A model generated the notes under the pieces. That model was not told the origin of the DNA, did not search any database, and was given only the letters and a program-made list of their open reading frames with translations. From Oscheius sp. JU75 (taxonomy: Eukaryota > Nematoda > Chromadorea > Rhabditida > Rhabditidae), in the NCBI GenBank assembly GCA_037178855.1, contig JASJZC010000001.1, positions 8,804,001-8,868,000 on the forward strand: DNA of 64,000 nt. The letters are read 5' to 3'. This document shows positions 31,154 through 39,835 of the stretch, piece by piece. Position 1 is the stretch's first letter. Each line of letters starts with the position of its first letter. The position numbers and the translations under genes are program-made.

Positions 31154-31447
31154 CTAAAGCTCAGTAAAAAAAATTTCCGTGCTGTAGGCAGAGTTTTGTG
31201 AAATATCAGTAACCCTATAAGGACCCGAAATATCGTATGTGAGCTTAGGATGTTTAGAGAGCGACTTCCCCCCAGGAATTTTCATAAACACCCTGTCTCC
31301 AAGCTTTGGGTAAACTTTTGAGTCGGTTTTATTGCGAGGAATCTCAACCAGCTCGACGATGGTCAAGAGCGCCATATTAGACGAGTCTCGGGTTTCACGG
31401 GCCAGGGAGCGTGAAGAGCGGGTGTCACCGTTTAGCCACGAGCGCAA
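31154..31447 (-). mobile_element. Retroelement Pol C-terminal remnant
   Basis: The frame contains YPKLGDRVFMKIPGGKSLSK, then GPYRVTDISQNSAY. This is the layout of the C-terminal end of gypsy/BEL-type integrases (x-GD-x-V, a basic stretch, then GPY-x-V). It is short and isolated. No LTRs were found in the flanks. Confidence 0.5.
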
Positions 31448-31502
31448 TCGCGAGACAAGAAGATAGTTCGATGAGGATTTTTATTCTCATGTCCACATTA
31501 TA

Positions 31503-32191
31503 TCACTTTGTCTCCTTGGCCGCAGCTTTCTTCTCGCTTCTCTTCTTCTCCATCTGATCCTTGTTCTGTACCATCTCGTTGATGGCGAGACGTATTCCCT
31601 TTTGAGGAGGACTTCCGAAGGTGATCTTCTCCTGAAAAAAAGTTCATAAAACCTGGTTCCAGTGTTCTCTTATAGGCAGCTGAACAAAAAACTGAACATA
31701 GTCCAGTTTTTTCCAGCCTCAACCGAAGTCGGCATGATTAGACTGCTAGAGCATCATCACACTGATAACCTTTCCTAATTGAATCAACGCTTCGTATATT
31801 TCTTTTGTTACAATTGTTCTGATCGAAGTAAGTTTTGTTATAGATAACCAAGATCCGGCCACAAAATAGTCACGAAATACATTTTCATTATTGCGCTCTT
31901 CAGTTCATTCAAGTCATTTTCAGATTTCGAAGTGGTTTCGGTCGACAAAAAATGTAAAACTACACCCAGAAAAGTATATATCTCAAATGAATTCAGAGTC
32001 TTATAGTCAGTGTTAAATGTCGCCCTATCTGCTCAGGTCCTATTACTTACCCCATTGGACGCAGTTGACGGCTTGAGCAGACGGGAGACTGGAGTGGCAA
32101 TCTTCTGGTCCACTTCCTTGACCATGTCCTTCTTGCTGAACTTGGTCGTCTCATCGCTTATACCCTCTTCAGCAGTCTTAGTAGCCTGTTC
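31503..32191 (-). CDS. Last two exons of an unrecognised charged protein
   Basis: Exon 32191 to about 32052 encodes EQATKTAEEGISDETTKFSK, then IATPVSRLLKPSTASNG with a GTAAGT donor. Exon 31631-31503 encodes EKITFGSPPQKGIRLAINEM, then NKDQMEKKRSEKKAAAKETK and a TGA. The Lys/Glu-rich C-terminus suggests an intracellular protein. No upstream exons could be placed, so it may be another gene fragment within the duplication zone. Confidence 0.45.
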
Positions 32192-32479
32192 CTATAAAAA
32201 GAATTATGAAACTGACTTCAAAATGATTTCATTCTCCCCATGCAAAGGGGAATACATGCACGGCTCCCTCAGATTGAAAGCATTTTCTATTGCAGTCTAC
32301 CCATGTCCAATCTTTGACAAGTGTCATCGTCCAAAAAGTGAACCGAGAAGTGGCTACCAGCCATGTCTAGTAAACGCGCGATGAATCAAGCCTACTGTTT
32401 GACTCTGGTCCGCATCAGAAATGACTTCAAAAACTGGGTGACTACCGGATTCGCAGCTACGTATCCCTGGGTCTTCATG

Positions 32480-33937
32480 TGGTTTTTGCGTTCTAGGATA
32501 AGGAAAGTGCTACATGCGTGTTTTCAGCTCCAAAACGTGACGGCAATGTGTCTGTTGTCAATTTTTTATCCCCAGGTAGCGTCATTCACATTATCCCCCG
32601 AATAGTACCACTGGGAATCGTCTTTCTGGTGGACAAATGATTCCGAGGGCTGTAACTTCCATTAGCATCTACTATAAATTAGTTCCTTCAACAGTTCCAA
32701 TTGATAGGTTAGTTTCCAGTAGGTTTATTGCAGCAAGCGGGTGGGAGCAAGGGTTGGGAAGCAAAGTTAAAAGGTGGAAACTCACCTACTTCTGCAAATG
32801 AATTGTCGTCGGTAGGCCACGGAAGAGACTAACGGAGGAGGAGGTGGGCGAGAAGTCATCGAGCCAAGTACAGGAGTTAATGAACTCTTTTCGATTCAAA
32901 CTTTTTATTTCTTCCAATTAGTTCTTTTTGTTTCAACAAAACAACAATATTTTTTTATCGAAACTAGCTTCCAATAAAACTCTGCTAATTGCTCCCTGCA
33001 CCAGTGGCTCGTTTCTATCTTGCGTTTTCCACCGTAAAAAAACAACTGTATTCTTTAGCATTGGTCAAATTTAGCAGATTTTGATCTGCTCCACAATGTT
33101 GCAGAATTTCGAAAGTTTCAAAAGTTGCTGAAAATTTATTGGTCACAGTAGCAGACACTAGAAACGATTCTTCTGCATGTCGTGTGACTTCTGGCAACGA
33201 GTGGCTACAAATCAAAGGCAAACGTTTGAACATTCTAATTGTAAGAGGAATGCTTCCTGCTATTCTAGTGTTTCTCAACGCCTACTGTTGTTTGGAGGAA
33301 TAGAAACATAAATAGAGGATTGGGTATGTTATGGTAGAGGTGTATACGGTTTAGTGCCACCTAGAAGTTTAGAACATAAAGTTCAACAGCACGACCTATA
33401 TCACATAAAGCAAGATCTTCTTTTTGAGCGTATTCAAAATCGTGAGGTGCCTTACTGGTGTCTGCCATGACCGCAGTAAAATTACTATTATAGTTGTTGG
33501 TCCCTTCTGTCCGTGTATAAAGTTGGAAAAGAAAACATACGTCGGCCGGCTACAGATCTCCTGCAGAAACCTGGTATGGTTCTGCGCCTCCTTTAACAGC
33601 TTGATCAAGGCTGTTTTTGGGAAGAGCAGCTTCTCCTCTTTCATTTCTTCCTCCTCCTTCCTCTTCTTCTCTTCTTTGGCTATAGAGACAGCGCCTTCCG
33701 AAGCGACAGAATCATTGTATGACTTGAATTGCTTCAGACCGAATTCGTTGAGACACAGGGCGGTGAAAACGTTGCCCAGATTTCCGATGACATCTCTGGA
33801 ATTCGGCACCTGAAAAAGAGACAAATAGAGAGTTCTGGATGAATTCGATACCTCCTTTTTGAGCAGACTCTGAAGCATGACGTAGGGAACATGTTTGGTC
33901 TGAAGCTGCGTCAATTGTGTAGGTTCCTGGTAGACTA
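32480..33937. repeat. Second segmental duplication, copy 2
   Basis: Partner of 28845-29950. The right edge is an abrupt junction. Inside the HUWE1-like exon the sequence switches after GGTTCCTGGTAGA to CTAAGGGAGAGCTCCTCAT, which is the left end of the Lys/Arg-rich block (also at about 22740). Confidence 0.85.
33396..33937 (-). pseudogene. HUWE1: HUWE1/EEL-1-like fragment, copy 2 (truncated)
   Basis: Same as copy 1 but lacks the upstream exon and starts within YQEPTQLTQLQ because of the junction at about 33937. It reads NLGNVFTALCLNEFGLKQF and keeps an extra acidic/basic stretch (SIAKEEKKRKEEEEMKEE) absent from copy 1, at the place where HUWE1 proteins have an acidic linker. Copy 2 therefore preserves the longer ancestral form at this point. 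Confidence 0.7.
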
Positions 33938-33953
33938 AGGGAGAGCTCCTCAT

Positions 33954-34355
33954 ATGGAGGTGATCAGGCAACTGACCCGACTACAAGACTGGGAAGGAAC
34001 TGCCATACCTCTGGTTAGATCGAATTTGACCAAAGACCGGGAATCAAGAAACAATCAGGAACCGTCATGCAGAGAAGACAGAAGACCCAGAATTTTGCCT
34101 GAGAGCCAGAAACTGGAGCGTAAGAGACCCCAATGCAGCAAAGAAAAGGACAGTGAAGAATACCTGAAGATGGTCAAGAAGCCCAATGCGGCACTTGCAC
34201 TTAAGTACAAGATGACCTGGAGCTATCGATACTGCCATCGGACACAAAGATTTCAGAAACTGGCCGTCACATCGGAATCACGCCTCCAAAAAGACAATCT
34301 GCCCTGTGCCCCTCGATCAAAAAGGAGCCAAAGAAGATCAATTTTTTATATATAA
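33954..34355 (+). CDS. Lys/Arg-rich ORF, copy 2 (intact)
   Basis: 133 residues in one frame: MEVIRQLTRLQDWEGTAIPL, then RESRNNQEPSCREDRRPRI, SPESQKLERKRPQ-like sequence, KKPNAALALKYKMTWSYRYC and a basic end RSKRSQRRSIFYI. The protein is highly basic with no recognised domain. It is the only copy whose two halves are in one frame. Its right half lies in the 1.7-kb duplication. Confidence 0.45.
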   Translation: MEVIRQLTRLQDWEGTAIPLVRSNLTKDRESRNNQEPSCREDRRPRILPESQKLERKRPQCSKEKDSEEYLKMVKKPNAALALKYKMTWSYRYCHRTQRFQKLAVTSESRLQKDNLPCAPRSKRSQRRSIFYI

Positions 34356-34563
34356 TTATTTCGGAAATACTTTGTTATTGCTTTTCATGAACTTTGGGCA
34401 TGTTAGCAGATGAACAGGTGCGATCCCTGTTTCAGGCTCAAACAAAACAAGGACAAGCTCTCTAGCTAGTTTTTCGGTGACCTGATCACTCATAACATGG
34501 CTGCAAAACATTTCCCTGGCTATAAAAGACAAACAGAAGGTTGGAAGAGCAACCATTCCTGCA

Positions 34564-35091
34564 ATGTTCCGTCTCATCAGCCTTCTCCTCGCTCTCCAGA
34601 CCGTCTCTGCTAGTGAGTTGACTGTATTTCCCCAATCAGACTCCTCTTCAGTGCCAATCATGCCCCCGACCGGCCTTGCTGGTATGGGAATGACTGGATA
34701 TCCAGGTCTGGGAACATCTGGACTCGGAATGGGAGGCTACCCTGGTCTTGGAATGACCGGGATGGGAACACCTGGCTACACTGGTCTGATGGGATCCATG
34801 TACCCTGGCATGTCTTCTCTCTACAACCCAATGAGTGGAATGTTCCCAGGAATGATGGGAGGATTCCCCGGCTCTCTTTCCTCCGGAATGGGAGGCTTCC
34901 CCGGATCCATGGGAATGGGAGGAATGTATCCAGGAATGATGTCTCCTCTCTCCATGTCTCCTCTGTCAATGGGCATGTCTCCAATGAGCACGCCGCTCGC
35001 TATGTCTCCGCTCGGAATGGGAACCATGTCCCCTCTCTCAATGGTTGGTATGTACCCTGGCATGATGACACCGCCATTGGCTACCTTCTAA
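34564..35091 (+). CDS. Secreted Met-rich Pro-Gly repeat protein (duplicate of 23465)
   Basis: Exons 34564-34612 and 34652-35091, same signal peptide, same 39-nt intron and same repeats as the gene at 23465; no difference was seen in the coding part. The promoter, including the TATA box at about 34520, is also inside the duplicated block, so the copy should be transcribed in the same way. Confidence 0.82.
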   Translation: MFRLISLLLALQTVSASELTVFPQSDSSSVPIMPPTGLAGMGMTGYPGLGTSGLGMGGYPGLGMTGMGTPGYTGLMGSMYPGMSSLYNPMSGMFPGMMGGFPGSLSSGMGGFPGSMGMGGMYPGMMSPLSMSPLSMGMSPMSTPLAMSPLGMGTMSPLSMVGMYPGMMTPPLATF

Positions 35092-35232
35092 GCATTGTGA
35101 TGCTCTAATAACTATTAAACGCTTCGTACTATGCGCAATCTTATACACCAGGACAATCAAACCCCTGATAGAAAAAGAGACTTACCTTGAGGTCTTCATA
35201 GATGTAAAACAGCTGTCTTTTTATGCTTTATG

Positions 35233-35795
35233 TTACCACTCAATTGCAATGAAAATGTTGGCTGTAAGGTTAGCTTTCTGTCCGACTACTTGATCGGTTT
35301 GAGTGCCAGCATCGGCAGAGTCTTTCCTGTGCTCATCGAATCCAGACGCGAACACAGTGGTAGATGCAGCTGTAGTCGTCTTGGCAGACATCTGGCGAGG
35401 GTTAACGAGTCTCGGCCTCATTTTCGGGTGCTTGGCCAGACTTCCATCCGAACTGCAGCAGCATCTCGTCATTCGATCTCCGTTGCTCTTGAAGACACTT
35501 TGACAGGTGCTACACCAGGCCGCGTCCACGTCTTCGGCTAGTAGACAGCCGTACTAGTAGACTGTCCTCTTTGCAATGATGCCCAGATTGGCGAAGCACT
35601 TGATGGCTGTCTTCTCGTCGTGACAGGACTGAACAGGTTAAGACTAACACCTCGGATCCAATTGCTCCAGGAACTGAACTTGCAATGACCTGTCGAACCC
35701 CGTAACTCGGAACTTCCTGATGGAGTCACTCGCTGCTTGCTGCTCCTCGAGGACGACCGTCACGAAGTAAACTGGTTCCTTTGCTACTCGTCATC
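35233..35795 (-). pseudogene. Truncated copy of the unrecognised gene at 24130
   Basis: Identical to 24134-24696 as far as compared, but the 5' exon and its donor at 24707 are missing because the duplication ends at 35795. Confidence 0.55.
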
Positions 35796-35957
35796 GGAAT
35801 GGGAGGAATGTATCCAGGAATGATGTCTCCTCTCTCCATGTCTCCTCTGTCAATGGGCATGTCTCCAATCAGCATGTCTCCTCTCGCTATATCCCCCTTC
35901 GGAGTCCAGGCCAAGTCTCCTCTCGACATGTACTCTCGAACCCCCATGGTGATCTAA
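35796..35957 (+). pseudogene. 3' remnant of a Met-rich Pro-Gly gene
   Basis: Directly after the duplication boundary the frame reads GMGGMYPGMMSPLSMSPLSM, then SISMSPLAISPFG, and ends MYSRTPMVI with a TAA, followed by AATAAA. It is the tail of a Pro-Gly gene with a distinct C-terminus and has no promoter, signal exon or first repeats. It was evidently cut by the insertion of the duplicated block. Confidence 0.75.
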
Positions 35958-36031
35958 TCATCCCTTAATAAATGTACAGATTCCTTAATCATGTTGTCTC
36001 CCACTTTGGAAGCCATCTGCCTCCTTATCGA

Positions 36032-36051
36032 GAGCACTATCATTAGTGCTC
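36032..36051. promoter_or_regulatory. Hairpin/operator-like inverted repeat upstream of the peptide gene
   Basis: GAGCACTA-TCAT-TAGTGCTC, two perfect 8-nt arms, ends 22 nt before the ATG at 36074. A GATA-type CTTATCG is a few bases upstream. Regulatory function is inferred only from position. Confidence 0.35.
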
Positions 36052-36073
36052 CCAGCTGGTCAACAGTTAAATC

Positions 36074-36283
36074 ATGAACTCTCTATCATTCCTACTCCTT
36101 TCTATGTTTTTCACTCTGGTCTATTCCATCCCTCCTGTCAAAATTGACCTCGGCCGAACTCCATGTCTTATCGTCACACAATGTCACGACATATGCAAGG
36201 ACGCTTACAACTGCCTCAGTGGACTCTGTGAGGGTGGAGCAGCTGGAATCATGGGTCGTTGTAGTTGTCGTATATGTAAATGA
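36074..36283 (+). CDS. ASABF/CS-alpha-beta-type cysteine-rich antimicrobial peptide
   Basis: A single-exon, 69-residue precursor. The signal peptide MNSLSFLLLSMFFTLVYS is followed by a mature part of about 50 residues with eight cysteines spaced C-x5-C-x3-C-x5-C-x4-C-x10-C-x-C-x2-C. The C-x3-C pair (CHDIC) and the final C-x-C (CSC) are the hallmark of the cysteine-stabilised alpha-beta fold. The fourth disulphide (last C-x2-C) is typical of nematode ASABF/ABF defensins. A Gly precedes the fifth Cys (SGLC), as the gamma-core requires. I expect a secreted antibacterial or antifungal peptide. The family call rests on cysteine spacing alone. Confidence 0.65.
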   Translation: MNSLSFLLLSMFFTLVYSIPPVKIDLGRTPCLIVTQCHDICKDAYNCLSGLCEGGAAGIMGRCSCRICK

Positions 36284-37050
36284 AGATGTGATAACGTGAT
36301 TTCCAAGTCCGGGTTCTAGGTTCGCAAAGCGGAAAGAGCGGAGAAGCGATTTCATTTTCTCGCAATATCTGTTACCAAATAAGATCATATCAATTTGTCC
36401 TATGCGAATGTTTTGAAACTCTCATATCCCATTCTTCCATCTCAAGACAGTCTCCACTACCCGATTTGCTGGTCAGAAGACCTACCGCAGCCCGATGCGG
36501 CTCTCGGATCGAAGCTGTGAGTGTTCAGACCTGGATTACTCGGGAGTTGCCCAGGTTCTAGTCTCGAGGCGAGAGAAAAGAGGTGAGAGAATCAGTCGAG
36601 TCTCGTCAAAATATCTCTTGACAATTAAAGACTTTTTGTTTGCTTTTTTTGCAACTCTTTGGCAATTGAAATTGCGAGAAAACGAAATCGCTTCACCGTA
36701 CTTTCTGCTTTGCGAACCTAGAACGTAGGACTTAGAAGTCACTTTAACTCATATTTATTTACATATACGACAAATACAACGACCCGTGATTCCTGTTGTG
36801 CTCAATATTGTTGTCGGCGTGAACAAGAATCACATTTTTCTTGAGAATAGAGGAGTTAGAGGACAGGGGAATGTTTCGAATTGTTCAGGCGGCAAGGTCA
36901 CAACGCTGTCTAACTGTCTAGTTCGTGATTCGTAAATGAAAATTTGATGTACCGAGAGGATACGGGTGCATGTTCCTACTGTAACTGACACCCTCGATTA
37001 TTAATTCAATCCAATTCTCGGCATGTTCCTTTGTCCACACAATCCTTCTC
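36284..37050. other. No supported gene
   Basis: Short frames at 36495-36742 have no family or splice support. One CTGTCTAACTGTC motif is at about 36908. Confidence 0.5.
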
Positions 37051-39011
37051 ATGCCTCGCATAATCGGATACTACACCTCGGCTAGTCGTTCCGACCCGTC
37101 TGTACTGTTTCCTTTCGATTTTTATGCCCTCTTCAGGCCGAAGAATGGCGTTGAAATACTCTGCTCCGATATCTCTCGGTCGGAGAACCCGCTTAAAATA
37201 GCCAAGTACCGATGCAATTGCCACTATCCCTGGCTAAGGGAACTGCATGGGCTGACGGCTCTTATGATGGTAGGGTCTGTCGTTATCCTGTCATAAAGCT
37301 CTAGAGCAACTCACTCCTATCAAAAATCTTCTGGGCAACGATTATTGCTATCTCTGCTGGAGCCTCAATTGCCTTCGCCGCCTACATTCTTGGCATCTAT
37401 GCCAATCATCAGACTGCTACGTTGATCATTTTCAAGCCTGTATGAATTCGCTCGTTTTGGATTCCAATGCTTTAGGTTCAAAAACTCGTCTACCCGACCC
37501 TCGTCTTCTGTCCTAAGTTTGCCGACGCTTTGAACTATTCGATCCTTTGGGAAGGTGAGTCTGTTCGTTTAAACAGGAGCTCACAGTATTCGATTAAATG
37601 CTCTCAGTTTTCCAGACATGGACCAGTCCATCTTCGACACCACCCAGGAGACTCGCTACGATCTGATTGCATACATCATAGCCGGTTCGGGGATCGATAA
37701 CGTCGACTTGAAGAACTTCTCTCCATATTACTTGTAAGAATCGTTAATAGGAAGAATAGAAAGGCTAGAACTCGACTGGAAGAGCTCTACACTCGTTGGA
37801 GGGGAAAGAGAACAGTTTTGGAGATGTTCAACTTCATTTTCGACGAGAACGGAATCAGGTGCGACCAGCTCTTCAAAACGTGCTGGTCAGGATCAGCCGA
37901 TTCGAAATGCTGCGACCTCTTCGAGCCCACATATGTAATCTTGAGGGGTCGATGTTTCCGTCTCAAGTTTCCCTACTACCAGGAAGACGTGGATGAGACG
38001 GACAAGCTACAGTTGACCTTTGACAATCCAATCAGCCCCATTCTGGGTGTTCAGCAGGCTAGAGCACAACTTGTCCTTTATATTGGAGATGAGCATCCGG
38101 AGGTAAGCGTCCTTCCCACCAACGTGCAAACCTTAGGTTGGCTTGTATCCACGCTACTACCTAGGGGCCAACGATTGGAATAGACTGAGAATGGTTCAGA
38201 AGAAGATCTCGATGCTGCCAGAGTCTGGGAGGTGCTCGGAAGATCCTGTTAATGCAGGTGCTCGACTTTAACACCAGTTTTATTTTTTCAACAACTAACA
38301 ATAAGATTGGCCGTTGTACTACTAGGCAGCTAAACAATTCTCACCCGTACCGTCTTGGTATCAGGCCAGATTTCACCCGTATCGACTCGACCTGACTACT
38401 CTGTCCGATTCCGTGCGCATGCTTACAATATCTTTCCAGGAAAGTCAACTTGTTTCGTCCGCCGTTGGCTAGAGCGCACTGTTGTTCAGCCACTGAACTG
38501 TACTCTTCCCTACTATTCCCAAATGCTACCCTACATGTCCCAGATCCCGGTCTGTGAGCCTTCCGTACTCGTGGCCGTTTACGCAAACATCACCAGTCCT
38601 TTGATATCGAACTTTCAGGTCAGTTTATACACTACAAGTATAATCATTTCCAGTGCCAACCCGCCTGCCATCGGATTGAAAATGACGTCCAAATCACTTC
38701 GACCGCTGACACCAGTGTGAATCCGGACTATGCCTTTCGTCTGGAAGTTTCCTTTAATGAGCTGGAGTATGAGCAGTATGACGAGGTCAGACCGACCTCC
38801 TTGGCCGGTTTCATCTCGGAACTTGGAGGACAGAGTGGTCTCTTCGTTGGGTGTTCTGTCATGACGTTTGTGCAAGTAAGATAGGTAAAGACTTGAGATG
38901 AGTATGTTGTTTTAGCTCGCCCAATCGATTGTGATCTTTCTGTCGAAGTTCTTCAGCAACATCTACAGAAAATACATTGCTATTCCGTTGTCGTTGCAGC
39001 TACAGAAATGA
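37051..39011 (+). CDS. DEG/ENaC-family cation channel subunit
   Basis: Nine exons with matching phases: 37051-37269, 37305-37439, 37476-37554, 37616-37733, 37769-38102, 38137-38257, 38440-38618, 38654-38875 and 38916-39011. Near the N-terminus is LHGLTALM (the HG motif needed for gating in this family), then TM1 (FWATIIAISAGASIAFAAYI) and YPTLVFCPK. The ectodomain has NGIRCDQLFKTCWSG and GRCFRLKFP, like the family's CGxxF..C.W and G-x-C-Y/F-x-F signatures. Later come KSTCFVRRWLERTVVQPLNC, CQPAC, and before TM2 SELGGQSGLFVGCSVMTF with the conserved G-x-S/C selectivity-filter region (here GCS). The C-terminal tail is short (KYIAIPLSLQLQK). It forms sodium-permeable trimers in the plasma membrane. 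The paralogue within the large nematode family is not assigned. Confidence 0.85.
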
Positions 39012-39835
39012 ATATTGGGAATCTGTTCGAGTAGGGCCCGTTCAAGTGACAACCCCTAGTGTACTTTCTACTAAGGAACTTTTGTAGTTAAAATAATTAA
39101 TAGAGAATCAAAGGCGAGCACCTGCAAATAATTGGAAGGCAGAACTAGTTTGTTTTGGATAAGAGTCGTCTGATCTTCGCTTCGATTGCGGAATATCAGT
39201 GGTACTACCTCGACAGTTTCGGCAACCCAGCTCGAGAATACCGATCCGCACGACACAACTCGACGCTGAGAACAAGCAGGACTGTCTGAGCTCCAACTGA
39301 TGCGAGACCAGCAGGGAAGCTCGAGGTCAAGTTGATTTCTCATTCAAAGTTCACTGGCAAAGCATCATATCTTCAGAATACCTTTAGACTTTTTGCTCGG
39401 TTCAGATTGGTAGAGTGATCAACTGGTAGAAGGCCGTTTACAACTAGCTTGCCATCACATTATTTCCCCGCTTTTCCGGCGAAAAACTGCTGATTAATGT
39501 CTATCTTTATCGATTTTCTGCCTCCATTTTTTTGAATCTGTTGTCGCGTAATCGCGCCCCTCTGCTCCCGCCTCTCTGTGCCCTCCGCGTGCGCCATTAC
39601 TCTCTCCTGCAGTTGCTTTTAAAATGCCGTTGGTCGTCGGCGAATCTTTTCGTATACCCGTCTATTTTTCTCACTTTCTCGCTTGTTTTTACAGAACGTG
39701 GGTGCAAAATTTCGAAAGAGAAGTTCTTTTGCCAGCGATGAAAACTGAGTTTTTGCGTCATCTTCCATTCTTGTTTACACTCTGCTTTCCCGCCCAATTC
39801 GATAATCGATCTAAAGAAGGTCTTTTCAGGGTAAA
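39012..39835. other. Intergenic; 5' flank of the next gene
   Basis: No supported gene. A strong acceptor, TCTTTTCAG, ends at 39829, 6 nt before the ATG at 39836, which is the usual place for spliced-leader trans-splicing. Confidence 0.5.

Larger units (their letters stand above)
34098..35795. repeat. 1.7-kb segmental duplication, copy 2
   Basis: Offset 11,099 bp from copy 1, same orientation. The right boundary is at 35795, where the sequence switches from the minus-strand gene to the 3' half of a Pro-Gly gene. Confidence 0.92.
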
